A stretch of 64,000 bases of DNA from Arsukibacterium ikkense (lineage in GTDB: Bacteria > Pseudomonadota > Gammaproteobacteria > Enterobacterales > Alteromonadaceae), in contig NZ_LAHO01000002.1 of the NCBI RefSeq assembly GCF_000987775.1, positions 186,001 to 250,000 on the forward strand, read 5' to 3'. A model generated the notes under the pieces. The model was not told where the DNA came from. It did not search any database and saw only the letters and a program-made list of their open reading frames with translations. The stretch's first letter is position 1, and the number at the start of each line of letters is the position of its first letter. Below, piece after piece: positions 8,433 through 17,313 of the stretch. Both the position numbers and the translations under genes were made by a program.

Positions 8433-9700
8433 TAAGATTTGCCCGGCGCCTTTTTATCGTGGTTGGTAGTGTACTACTACTGCTGCTGGTGTTGTTATTG
8501 CTGCTAATTACCCCAGGCCAGCCAGAGACCACGGCTATTAGCAGCAAAGATGTAGCGCAAACCCGCTATTGGCTTAGCAATACCTGGCAGCAGTTAAAGC
8601 AGGATAAAGTACCCATTGCAATTGAGATTAACCAGCACCAGCTTGATGCAATTATGAATGTGGCCAACTACACCATTAAACCTGCTTATTTTAATGGTTT
8701 TATCAATAATTTGGGCGTTAACCTGTATGCCAGCCTGGACCTTAACCCCTATTTACCTGGCAACGTTATAGCCGCAAGTTGTTTATTACTGCCCTCGGAT
8801 AACGGTTTAACCATCGACCGATGCCGGCTGGGCCGGATACCGGTTTCGGGCTGGCTGGCCAATCACGCCTTGAAACGTGTTGTTAAATCTGTAATAGATA
8901 GCCCGGCCGATCAACACCTGTTGGATTTGTTTGCCAGAGGTGAATTTAGCAACGATGCCCTGTTTTTTATTAATGAAGAGGCAGTCGCACTCAACCTGAA
9001 AATAAACCCGCAGCGGCTGAGTTTAAGCCAATCAAAAAAAAGCGTTTATTCTGCGGCTTCAGCCGCCGATACCTTGTTTTACCTGCAAGAGCTGCAGCAG
9101 CTTCACCAGCAGAACCCACTGGAACGGCGCCTGGCATACTATTTACAGCAGCTTTTAATCCTGGCATCTGCACGGGCAGACAATAGCAGCCTGCACCAGG
9201 AGCAGACTAACGCCCTGTGGGCGCTAATTGCAGGACTTGCCAATCCGCAGTTTATTCGTTTCGCCACTCCTGATTTAACACCCGCTCAGGTGCCGGCTTT
9301 GCCGGCTATGCTGCTGACAGGCAGGCATGATTTAACCCTGCATTTTCTGTATTCTGCTTTTTTTAAACTGGTGGGCAACAGTACGCTGTCTGAGACAATC
9401 GGCAACTTAAAAGAAATATATGATGCCGGTAACAGTAGTGGCTTTAGTTTTGTTGACCTTGCAGCAGATTATGCCGGCATTTATTTCGCTGAACAGCTTG
9501 TCAGGATTAACCTGACACAGCTTGAAACGCTCAGCGTGGCAGAATTTGAAGCGGCTTTTATGCCGGATATTACCGATTTGCCAGAAGGCATGACAGAGCA
9601 GCAAATGCAGCAACAGTTTGGTGGTTACCAAGGGTACAAATTTAACCACACCGAACAAAAAATAATACAGCGCCTGCAAAAGCTGACGCTATACCATTAA
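8426..9700 (+). CDS. Membrane-anchored hypothetical protein of the exosortase locus
   Basis: 424 residues. One strongly hydrophobic segment (residues about 10-29, mostly Leu and Val) near a basic N-terminus predicts an inner-membrane anchor with the rest in the periplasm. Two cysteines (SCLLLPS and DRCRLG, about 115 and 130) could form a disulfide. The rest is mixed alpha/beta with Gln-rich helices. I do not recognise a family. It overlaps hydrolase 1 by 7 bases and closes the plus-strand run that began with the TPR gene, so it most likely works in the same polysaccharide pathway. The end faces the decarboxylase gene with a 28-base gap. Confidence 0.75.
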   Translation: MLIRFARRLFIVVGSVLLLLLVLLLLLITPGQPETTAISSKDVAQTRYWLSNTWQQLKQDKVPIAIEINQHQLDAIMNVANYTIKPAYFNGFINNLGVNLYASLDLNPYLPGNVIAASCLLLPSDNGLTIDRCRLGRIPVSGWLANHALKRVVKSVIDSPADQHLLDLFARGEFSNDALFFINEEAVALNLKINPQRLSLSQSKKSVYSAASAADTLFYLQELQQLHQQNPLERRLAYYLQQLLILASARADNSSLHQEQTNALWALIAGLANPQFIRFATPDLTPAQVPALPAMLLTGRHDLTLHFLYSAFFKLVGNSTLSETIGNLKEIYDAGNSSGFSFVDLAADYAGIYFAEQLVRINLTQLETLSVAEFEAAFMPDITDLPEGMTEQQMQQQFGGYQGYKFNHTEQKIIQRLQKLTLYH

Positions 9701-9728
9701 TTACCCGCCAAGCTGAATGCCTGACGAC

Positions 9729-10982
9729 TCACACTAAAATTTCAGCCACATTAGGATGCCCTAAAAAATCCTGCGGGCTGGCGGTGGGGCCGTAAGCGCC
9801 TGACTGATACACCACCACCCAGTCGCCTACCTCTGCTTTGGGTAATGTCATGCGATCCGCTAAAATATCCAGCGGGGTACACAGCGGCCCTACTATGGTT
9901 ACCAGTTCAAGCTCCGGTTGCGCCATGCGGTTAGCAATCGCCACCGGGTAGTTTTTGCGAATTACCTGGCCGAAGTTACCTGAGTTGGCCAGGTGATGAT
10001 GCAAACCACCGTTGCATACCAGATAAGTGGTACCCCGCGATTGCTTTTTATCAACCACCTGGCAGGCATATAAACCGGCTTCAGCTACCAGATAACGGCC
10101 CAGCTCAATCACCAGTTCGATATCGGCCAGCTCGCTGTCGTATTGCTGCAACAGGCTTTGTAACGACTGCCCTACCGGTGTTAAATCAAGCCGGCGTTCC
10201 CCGGCAAAATAGGGTATACCAAAACCACCACCCAGGTTAATCATCTCAGGCCGGTACGGGCAGGCCGCCACTAACTTAGCCGCCAGTGCAAAGGTTTGCT
10301 GGTGCGCTTCAATTAACGCTTCGGCTTTTAAGTTTTGTGAGCCACAAAAGATATGAAAACCGCGCAGTTTAACCGGCATCTCAGCAATTGCTGTTAACAG
10401 TTCAAGTACTTGCTCTTCATCAATACCAAACGGCTTGGCGCCACCGGCCATTTTCATACCCGACGCTTTCAGTTCAAACGCCGGATTAACCCGCAGTGCT
10501 ACCTGCGGCGTGTTGCGGCTGTGCGCGCCCAACGCGCAAATACGCTGCAGCTCCCCCACCGATTCCACATTCAGGGTAACGCCGGCAATAATGGCGGAGA
10601 GCAGCTCAGCATCGCCCTTACCCGGCCCGGCAAAGCTGATATCGGCCACCGGCATACCGCTTTGCAGTGCCAGCAACATTTCTTTTTGCGAGGCAACATC
10701 AAAGCCATCAACCAACGGTTTTAAATGTTGCACTACCGGCCAGTACGGGTTGGCTTTTACCGCGTAATGCAGCTTTATCCGCCCGGGAATATGCTGGCGA
10801 AAGCTGGCAACCTGCTGCTCAATCACCTGACGATCGTAAACATAAAACGCCGGGCGGCCCAATAGCTGACTAATTTCAGTCATGGTATATCCCGCAGCGA
10901 CCAACTCGCCGTGTTTTACCCTGAACTGACTCATTGGTTCATGTTGCGGCGCACTGTTATTGTTGGAGCTGGTACTGCTCAT
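9729..10982 (-). CDS. PLP-dependent decarboxylase, exosortase A system-associated
   Basis: 417 residues, fold type III (ornithine/diaminopimelate decarboxylase-like) enzyme. The PLP lysine lies in HYAVKANPYWP (about residue 76-79), with NLGGGFGIPYF as the phosphate-binding glycine motif and CTPLDIL plus YQSGAYGPTASP near the C-terminus for substrate and dimer contacts. It would decarboxylate an amino acid, possibly one loaded by the neighbouring ligase onto the acyl carrier protein. The start overlaps the ligase stop by four bases (ATGA-type). An internal Met at codon 17 (MSQFRV) is an alternative start. The family is one of the markers of exosortase-A loci. Confidence 0.93.
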   Translation of the reverse strand: MSSTSSNNNSAPQHEPMSQFRVKHGELVAAGYTMTEISQLLGRPAFYVYDRQVIEQQVASFRQHIPGRIKLHYAVKANPYWPVVQHLKPLVDGFDVASQKEMLLALQSGMPVADISFAGPGKGDAELLSAIIAGVTLNVESVGELQRICALGAHSRNTPQVALRVNPAFELKASGMKMAGGAKPFGIDEEQVLELLTAIAEMPVKLRGFHIFCGSQNLKAEALIEAHQQTFALAAKLVAACPYRPEMINLGGGFGIPYFAGERRLDLTPVGQSLQSLLQQYDSELADIELVIELGRYLVAEAGLYACQVVDKKQSRGTTYLVCNGGLHHHLANSGNFGQVIRKNYPVAIANRMAQPELELVTIVGPLCTPLDILADRMTLPKAEVGDWVVVYQSGAYGPTASPQDFLGHPNVAEILV

Positions 10983-12598
10983 GTTGACGCTCCTGTAATG
11001 CTGTTATTACTGTCAAGAAAATAATCCTGATACTGGCTGGCCAGGGTTTTACGGTCAATTTTGCCATTGGCATTTTTCGGCAGACTGGGTAACACAATAA
11101 TAGCCTTAGGCTGCATAAAACTAGGCAAGCTACGTTTTAACTGGGTTTGCCAGCTGTTCACATCTGGATTTGCGCCTGACGTTGCTACCACCACTAAAAT
11201 GGCCTGATCGACACCATCGTATATCCCCATCGCGGCCACATCGACTAACGCCGGGTCCAGCCGGTAAATCGCTTCTTCCACTTCGGTAGGGCTTACCCGG
11301 TAGCCTGACGTTTTAATCATTTCATCGCGCCGGCCAATAAAATACAAATAGCCTTCTTCATCGGCTTTCACTGTATCGCCTGACCATACTGCCGGGCTGC
11401 GCAGCTGAATACCGTTTGCAATAATGGGGTCGAACTTAAAGCGCTCGGCCGTTTTCTCTGGTGAATTCCAGTAACCCAGGCTGACCAGCGGCCCGCGGTG
11501 TACCAGTTCACCCGGCTCGTTTGGCCCGCATAAGCTGCCATCTTCGCGCACCACTAAAATTTCGGCATTGGGTATAGCCTTACCCATAGAGCCAGGCTTA
11601 CGAGCTAAATCTACCGGCGGTAAATAGGTAGAGCGAAACGCTTCAGTCAGGCCATACATCAGATAAGGCTCAGCCCGGCTAAAGATGGCCTGCAGCTGGC
11701 TAAGCAGCGCTAAGGGCATAGCACCACCCGAATTGGTTAAATAACGCACGCTGTCGCTACTGCCTTCTGGCCATTTTGCTTTGGCCAGTTGCGCCCATAA
11801 TGGTGGCACGGCGGCAATACCGGTTACGCCGTGGCGGGCAACGGCTCGCACCACGTCCTGCACCAGGAAAAAATCGAGCAGTACCACACTGGCGCCGGTT
11901 AAAAAAGCGGTGGTCAGCTGGCTTAAACCATAATCGAAACTCAGTGGCAGCAAGGCCAGAATCACATCGTCAGCAGTATTATGCAGATAACTGGCAACAC
12001 TGCTGGCCCCGACCAGCATATTGCGCTGCGATAACACCACCCCTTTCGGTTTACCGGTACTGCCTGAGGTATACAGAATTGCGGCCATATCGCTGTCGGT
12101 TTGTGCTCCGTGCAGCAATGCAGGCGACGCCGCCTCAACAGCGGCAGTGTTGGCAGTTAACAGGGGTTTAATACTCAGGTGCGCAACGCTATGTTCGCTA
12201 TCATCATCGGTTAGCAGCACAGTGTGCAAATCAGGGCAGCCTGCCAGTACATCGGCCAGCGTTGCCAGCCGATCTTTACTGGTGACTAAAACCCTGACAT
12301 TGCAATCTTGCAGAATATGCTGCACCTGAACAGGCTTAAGTGCCGGATTTACCGGAACAAAGACTGCTGCACAGGCATTGGCCCCCCAGATGGTAAAAAC
12401 CGTTTCGAACTGCTTCGGTAAGTAAACTGCCACCCGGTCAAAGCGTTGCAGCCCCTGCTGTTGTAAACGGCCTGCCACAACATTAACCTGTTGATACAGT
12501 TCAGGGTAACTTAAGCTTTTGTCTTTAAAATGCAGCGCAGTACGCTCGGGAAATGTGTGTTGAGCTTGTTGCAGCAATTGGTATAGATTTTTGGTCAT
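10979..12598 (-). CDS. Acyl-CoA ligase (AMP-forming), exosortase A system-associated
   Basis: About 539 residues, ANL adenylating enzyme. The P-loop YTSGSTGKPKG (around 180), the YGLTEAFRS region, SGDTVKADEEGY and the C-terminal lysine motif NANGKIDRK are all intact, so it should adenylate a carboxylate and pass it to CoA or to the carrier protein. A GTG at 12619 extends the frame, but ATG 12598 has AAAGGA four to five bases upstream and starts MTKNLYQ. It is transcribed with the decarboxylase and is divergent from the acyl carrier protein gene. The trio ligase, decarboxylase and carrier protein suggests activation of an amino or acyl group for decorating the polysaccharide. Confidence 0.93.
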   Translation of the reverse strand: MTKNLYQLLQQAQHTFPERTALHFKDKSLSYPELYQQVNVVAGRLQQQGLQRFDRVAVYLPKQFETVFTIWGANACAAVFVPVNPALKPVQVQHILQDCNVRVLVTSKDRLATLADVLAGCPDLHTVLLTDDDSEHSVAHLSIKPLLTANTAAVEAASPALLHGAQTDSDMAAILYTSGSTGKPKGVVLSQRNMLVGASSVASYLHNTADDVILALLPLSFDYGLSQLTTAFLTGASVVLLDFFLVQDVVRAVARHGVTGIAAVPPLWAQLAKAKWPEGSSDSVRYLTNSGGAMPLALLSQLQAIFSRAEPYLMYGLTEAFRSTYLPPVDLARKPGSMGKAIPNAEILVVREDGSLCGPNEPGELVHRGPLVSLGYWNSPEKTAERFKFDPIIANGIQLRSPAVWSGDTVKADEEGYLYFIGRRDEMIKTSGYRVSPTEVEEAIYRLDPALVDVAAMGIYDGVDQAILVVVATSGANPDVNSWQTQLKRSLPSFMQPKAIIVLPSLPKNANGKIDRKTLASQYQDYFLDSNNSITGAST

Positions 12599-12760
12599 CG
12601 CGTCCTTTAGACCTTTCACTTTTAATCCCTTTGTGTGTAATAATAAAACAGTTTTATAAAAAAACCGATAGTAATTTGACGTTGTTATTAAATTTTAGTT
12701 TGTTAACAGCAAGCTAAAGTACACCTCATTCAGGATATAAGGTATTAAAAGGACGAAAAA

Positions 12761-13003
12761 ATGCCCAATCACCAACTGCTTGCCGACATTTTACGCACTG
12801 TACTACAGATAGAAAAAGATTTCAGCGCCGACACCGCCTTGCTGGGTGCGATTCCCGAGTTCGACTCCATGGCCATTATCGCCGTTATCACTGAACTGGA
12901 AGACCAACTGGGTATCGAGTTTGACGATGATGAAATCTCAGCCGAGATTTTTGAAACCTTTGGTGGTCTGGCCGAGTTTGTGTCACAAAAGCAAGCTGCC
13001 TGA
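12761..13003 (+). CDS. Acyl carrier protein, exosortase A system-associated
   Basis: 80 residues, acidic, with the phosphopantetheine attachment serine in PEFDSMA (Ser36). Helices before and after (LLADILRTVL; ELEDQLGIEFDDDEI) fit the four-helix ACP fold. AAAGGA lies about 8 bases upstream of the ATG. It is the first gene of a plus-strand operon with the UDP-sugar dehydrogenase and PrsT, and is divergent from the ligase that probably loads it. It is not the fatty-acid ACP, which has a different motif around the serine (DSLD). Confidence 0.92.
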   Translation: MPNHQLLADILRTVLQIEKDFSADTALLGAIPEFDSMAIIAVITELEDQLGIEFDDDEISAEIFETFGGLAEFVSQKQAA

Positions 13004-13033
13004 ACCCTAACTTTACTTTCTACAGGAATGAAT

Positions 13034-14278
13034 ATGTCGCCATTTAGCCGGGTATCTGTGATCGGATTAGGTTATATCGGGCTGCCCACCGCAGCTGTTA
13101 TTGCCTCGCGTGGAGTTGAAGTACTGGGTGTTGATGTGTCTGAGCATGCCGTTAACACCATTAATCAGGGTAAGGTACATATTGTTGAGCCTGATCTGGA
13201 TATGCTGGTGCAGGCTGCGGTGACTACCGGCAAATTAAAAGCCTCGCTTAGCCCGGAGCCGGCCGATGCCTTTATGATAGCGGTGCCTACCCCGTTCAAA
13301 GAAAACAAAAGCCCTGATCTCAGTTATATTAAGGCTGCGCTGGAAACCATCGCGCCGGTGCTGGTTAAAGGTAACTTAATAGTGCTGGAGTCGACCTCAC
13401 CGGTTGGCACTACTGAACAAATTTCCCAGTGGCTGGCCGAGCTGCGCCCGGATTTAACCTTACCGCACCAAGACGGCGAGCAAGCCGATTTATTTATTGC
13501 CCATTGCCCTGAGCGGGTGCTTCCTGGCCGGGTATTACAGGAACTGGTCAGCAATGACCGGATTATCGGTGGTATAACACCACGCTGCGCCGAACGGGCC
13601 ATTGAGCTATATCAGCTGTTTGTACGCGGCGAATGCCTGCGAACCACCGCCCGCACGGCCGAAATGGCCAAATTAACTGAAAACGCCTTTCGCGATGTCA
13701 ACATTGCCTTTGCCAATGAGCTGTCAATTATTTGCGACACCCTGAAAATTAACGTCTGGCAACTGATAAAACTGGCCAATCGTCACCCGCGGGTTAACAT
13801 ACTCAGCCCGGGGCCTGGTGTTGGTGGCCATTGTATTGCTGTTGACCCCTGGTTTATTGTTGACTCAGCACCTGAACAGGCGCAAATTATTCGTAAAGCG
13901 CGCGAAATTAATGATAATAAACCGCTGTATGTTATTGAAAAAATTCGTCAGGCCGCCGATCAGTTTAAAAAGCCGGTAATAGCCTGTCTTGGCCTGGCAT
14001 TTAAAGCTGATATTGATGATTTGCGGGAAAGCCCGGCACTGAACATCGCAAAACAATTGTTAAGCGAGAATATTGGTAAAATATTATTAGTAGAGCCGAA
14101 TATTAAGCAGTTACCTGCTAAACTGGCTAGTTACAATGCTGAGCTGACCACACTAAGCCAGGCACTGGAGCAAGCCAATATTTTAGTGGTACTGGTAGAT
14201 CACAAACAGTTCAAAAGCTTACAAGCTGTTGACGTAGCAACAAAAGTTGTAATAGACACCAGGGGTATTTTTGGTTAA
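13034..14278 (+). CDS. wecC: UDP-N-acetyl-D-mannosaminuronate dehydrogenase-like enzyme
   Basis: About 414 residues. The Rossmann motif GLGYIGLPTA is at the N-terminus; ESTSPVGTT, HCPERVLPG and KLTENAFRDVNIAF mark the nucleotide-sugar dehydrogenase family. The catalytic cysteine is in GVGGHCIAVDP (about residue 267). The pattern is closest to WecC, which oxidises UDP-ManNAc to the uronic acid; the exact epimer cannot be fixed by reading. ATG 13028 directly abuts AGGA, whereas ATG 13034 has it six bases upstream, so 13034 is preferred. It supplies an acidic sugar, a possible target for the amidotransferase-like and ATP-grasp genes nearby. Confidence 0.88.
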   Translation: MSPFSRVSVIGLGYIGLPTAAVIASRGVEVLGVDVSEHAVNTINQGKVHIVEPDLDMLVQAAVTTGKLKASLSPEPADAFMIAVPTPFKENKSPDLSYIKAALETIAPVLVKGNLIVLESTSPVGTTEQISQWLAELRPDLTLPHQDGEQADLFIAHCPERVLPGRVLQELVSNDRIIGGITPRCAERAIELYQLFVRGECLRTTARTAEMAKLTENAFRDVNIAFANELSIICDTLKINVWQLIKLANRHPRVNILSPGPGVGGHCIAVDPWFIVDSAPEQAQIIRKAREINDNKPLYVIEKIRQAADQFKKPVIACLGLAFKADIDDLRESPALNIAKQLLSENIGKILLVEPNIKQLPAKLASYNAELTTLSQALEQANILVVLVDHKQFKSLQAVDVATKVVIDTRGIFG

Positions 14279-14343
14279 CGCCAACTGAATATCCACCGCT
14301 GATTTGTCACCATTGGATCGTAACGACAAGGGAGTGTAGTAAC

Positions 14344-17106
14344 ATGAAAAAACTATCTTTAAGCACAGTGCTGCTGCTGGCAGCACTGGGCGGCTGCAGC
14401 GGCAAAGATGCCGCCGATCACTACCAGGATGCATTAAAATACAGCCAGAACAATCAATTTAACGCCGCCGTTATTGAGCTGAAATCTGCCATATCGCAAG
14501 CACCTGACAACATTGACTACCGTCTGTTGTTAGCGCGGGTTTATGTTACTGTTGGCGACGTGGTCTCGGCAGAGAAAGAATACGAGCGGGCACTACGCAA
14601 TGGCGCAGATCCGGAAAGCATTGCAGTTGAAACCATTCAAACCAGTTATCTGGCAGAAAACTATCAAAGCGTATTAAGCCTGTTCAGTGAAACTGCAGGC
14701 CTTAGCCCGAAAACACAACACTACCTGAAATTTTACCGCGCACTGGCAGACGTGGAACTCGGCGCGGCCGACAATGCAGTGGTGATATTTGACGAGCTGG
14801 TGAACAGCGAATATCCGGATTTAGCACGTTACGCCGAAGCGGCCTTACTGTTAAATGCCCGCAACATTGAACAGGCATTAACAACCGTACAGCAGGTTGC
14901 CAGCGACAGCATTATTGCCAAAGAGGCCTTGCTGTTACAGGCGCAACTGCAGTTGCTGAGCAAAGACCTCGATAACGCGGTAGTGAATTTACAAGACTAT
15001 GTTGCCCAAGTACCGCGGGCACTGCGGGTAAGATTATTGCTGGCCCAAACCTATGTACAACAACAACAATTTGCTGCTGCTGACGAGCAGCTACTGTTTA
15101 TCCTGCAAATGGCACCGGAGCACGGCTTAACTAACTATCTGAAAGCCACCATTGAGTATCAGAAAAAAAATTACCCCAAAGCAAAAGAGCACATCGACAA
15201 AGCCATCAGCGCCCGTTTCAGCAATGCGCCCAGCCGGATCCTGGCCGGTATTATTCATCACCAGTTGGGCCTGGAAGTGCAAGCGCTGAGCCACCTTAGT
15301 AATGTGAAAAACAGCCTGCACACCTACCCGCCAGCCCAGCGTTTGTATTCGCTCCTGCAGTTACGTGCCGGCGAAACCGCAGATGCCGCCACCAGCCTCA
15401 GCCAGTCACAGTTAAGCGAGCAGGATTTATCACTGGTTGCCAGCACAGCCTTTCAGCTGATCAGCAAGGGCGACGACAGTTTGGCGGCAGAGATTATCAG
15501 CCGTTACGAAAACATGGTGGTGCCACAAGATGGCCAGTCACTCAGTACCTTAGGCAGCTTAAAGTTAGGCTTACCAAACCGCAATGCCGAGGGGATTAAA
15601 AATCTTGAACAGGCGCTGATGATGGACCCGGGCCTGCATGATACCCGGCTAGTACTGGCAGGCAGTTACATTCGGCAACAGCAGTATGACAAAGCGGCCG
15701 AATTAGCTGAGGAATGGTTAAAAACGCCTGAAACACTGAACGCGGGTTACAATCTGAAAGCCCTGACCTATTTGCTGCAAAAGGATCTGGCCAACGGTAA
15801 ATTAATGTTAGCCGAAGCGAGAAAAGCCGATAGTGAAAATGTGTTTACACTCTATATGCTGGCAGCCGTTGCCCGCGACGAAAGCAATATCGAACAAAGC
15901 GATACCCTGCTAAAACAAGCCATAGCGTTGCGTTCAGACTATGTGCCGGCACTTATCGCCTTCTATAGTTCTATGCAACAACAAGGGACACCAGAAGTGG
16001 CCCTTGCTGCGGTTGAAAAGTCTCACAAAGCACACCCTGATAATAACCAGATACGGATGCTGCTGGCGAACTTATACCAAAGCAGTAACCGCTATGCCGA
16101 TGTGATAAGTATTCTTAAACCCATTAGCGATACTCAGCAACAGTTTACCCCGGCATTTTATACTTTAATGGTTAATGCTTATGTCAGAACAAATCAGGCT
16201 AATCTGGCATTAGCCCTGGCCGAGCGTTGGTATAACAGCGATGATAAGAATATTCAGGCTGGTTTAGCTTACAGCAACCTGCTGGCTAACGCCCGACGCT
16301 TTAAAGATGCCATAGTGGTGCTGGATAAACTATTACGAATTCATCCCAAACAAGCGGTATTGCTGCGGACCAAAATCGCCGCGCAGTCTGAAAACGGTGA
16401 TCATAAGGGGGCGCTGGCAACTTTCGAGCTGCTACCCGCTGAAATAGCCAATAGCGCAGAAATGCTATTTCACAAAGGCCGCATCCAAATCCTGAATAAC
16501 CAGATTAGCCCTGGCCTGGAAACGCTGAATAAGTCTTACAGTATGTCGCCACAGCCGGTTACCGCTATTGCCATTGCCGGAGCCTATGCCAAAGATATTT
16601 CATTTCGTCGTGCGGTAAGTTTTATTGAACAGCACTTTGCGCAACACGGCAGAAATAGCAACGAGCTGAATGCCTTCTATGCCAACCTGTTAATTGAAGA
16701 TGATGTGAATAAGGCGGTAACCGTTTACAGCGAAATCGTGCAACAAGCTCCGGATAGCCTGATTGCCCTGAATAATTATGCCTGGGTGCTGTTAGAAGTG
16801 GGCAGAGTTGCTGAGGCTAAAACCTATGCTGAGCGGGCATTAAAAATTAACAATCGTCACCCTGATGTACTGGATACCTACGGTAAAGTATTAATGATGC
16901 AAGGCGACCACGCTAACGCTAAAGCACAGTTTGAACAATCACTGGCTGTGCGCCCAAACCATACCGAGGTGCAGCTTAATCTGGCACAGGTGCTGATACT
17001 GATTGGTGATCAGGATCAGGCCAGTAAGGTACTGGCAGCAGTTAAGACTGACAACACTAAAGATCAAAACCGCGCCCGGGCATTGCAACAGCAATTAACG
17101 CAGTAA
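14344..17106 (+). CDS. prsT: PEP-CTERM system TPR-repeat lipoprotein PrsT
   Basis: 920 residues. The lipoprotein signal ends LAALGGC, so Cys18 or thereabouts is lipidated and the protein is membrane-attached. The rest is a long array of tetratricopeptide repeats (helical pairs such as NNQFNAAVIELKSAI and GDHANAKAQFEQSLAVRP), about 20 or more units. Length and architecture match the PrsT family that accompanies exosortase-A polysaccharide loci, with a proposed scaffold role in polymer export or assembly across the periplasm. GGAG precedes the ATG by 9 bases. It follows the dehydrogenase by 65 bases and ends at a strong terminator. Confidence 0.93.
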   Translation: MKKLSLSTVLLLAALGGCSGKDAADHYQDALKYSQNNQFNAAVIELKSAISQAPDNIDYRLLLARVYVTVGDVVSAEKEYERALRNGADPESIAVETIQTSYLAENYQSVLSLFSETAGLSPKTQHYLKFYRALADVELGAADNAVVIFDELVNSEYPDLARYAEAALLLNARNIEQALTTVQQVASDSIIAKEALLLQAQLQLLSKDLDNAVVNLQDYVAQVPRALRVRLLLAQTYVQQQQFAAADEQLLFILQMAPEHGLTNYLKATIEYQKKNYPKAKEHIDKAISARFSNAPSRILAGIIHHQLGLEVQALSHLSNVKNSLHTYPPAQRLYSLLQLRAGETADAATSLSQSQLSEQDLSLVASTAFQLISKGDDSLAAEIISRYENMVVPQDGQSLSTLGSLKLGLPNRNAEGIKNLEQALMMDPGLHDTRLVLAGSYIRQQQYDKAAELAEEWLKTPETLNAGYNLKALTYLLQKDLANGKLMLAEARKADSENVFTLYMLAAVARDESNIEQSDTLLKQAIALRSDYVPALIAFYSSMQQQGTPEVALAAVEKSHKAHPDNNQIRMLLANLYQSSNRYADVISILKPISDTQQQFTPAFYTLMVNAYVRTNQANLALALAERWYNSDDKNIQAGLAYSNLLANARRFKDAIVVLDKLLRIHPKQAVLLRTKIAAQSENGDHKGALATFELLPAEIANSAEMLFHKGRIQILNNQISPGLETLNKSYSMSPQPVTAIAIAGAYAKDISFRRAVSFIEQHFAQHGRNSNELNAFYANLLIEDDVNKAVTVYSEIVQQAPDSLIALNNYAWVLLEVGRVAEAKTYAERALKINNRHPDVLDTYGKVLMMQGDHANAKAQFEQSLAVRPNHTEVQLNLAQVLILIGDQDQASKVLAAVKTDNTKDQNRARALQQQLTQ

Positions 17107-17133
17107 TGTCAGGATAACTAACAATCAATGTTT

Positions 17134-17161
17134 AAAAAAGCCGGGGCCTCCCGGCTTTTTT
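17134..17161 (+). terminator. Rho-independent terminator after prsT
   Basis: AAAAAGCCGGG, a GCCT loop and CCCGGCTTTTTT form an 11-bp stem with a U-tract. It lies 28 bases after the prsT stop and closes the ACP-dehydrogenase-PrsT unit. Confidence 0.92.
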
Positions 17162-17248
17162 GTCGGTTTTTTTTACATGTTAATATGATAATAGGAACCG
17201 ACCCTACTTATACCTATACATTTCAACAACTTAAAATAATTTAAAATG

Positions 17249-17264
17249 CGGCACAATAACTGCA
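17249..17264 (+). promoter_or_regulatory. Sigma-54 (-24/-12) promoter of the PEP-CTERM gene
   Basis: CGGCACAATAACTGCA matches the sigma-54 consensus TGGCAC-N5-TTGCA in 9 of 11 defined positions, with the invariant GG (17250-17251) and GC (17262-17263) exactly 12 bases apart. The predicted transcript start is near 17275, about 40 bases before the ATG. The A/T-rich 90 bases upstream could hold an enhancer-binding site. PrsR, encoded at 24675-26033, is a sigma-54 activator and the obvious candidate regulator. Confidence 0.8.
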
Positions 17265-17313
17265 TTACTAAGTATAAGTTGCGAATTATCGTAGTTACTA
17301 CAAGGAATGATGT

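Noticed and set aside
12599..12760. Sigma-54 promoter for the ACP or ligase gene
   Set aside because: I found no GG-N10-GC motif with flanking consensus in this divergent gap.
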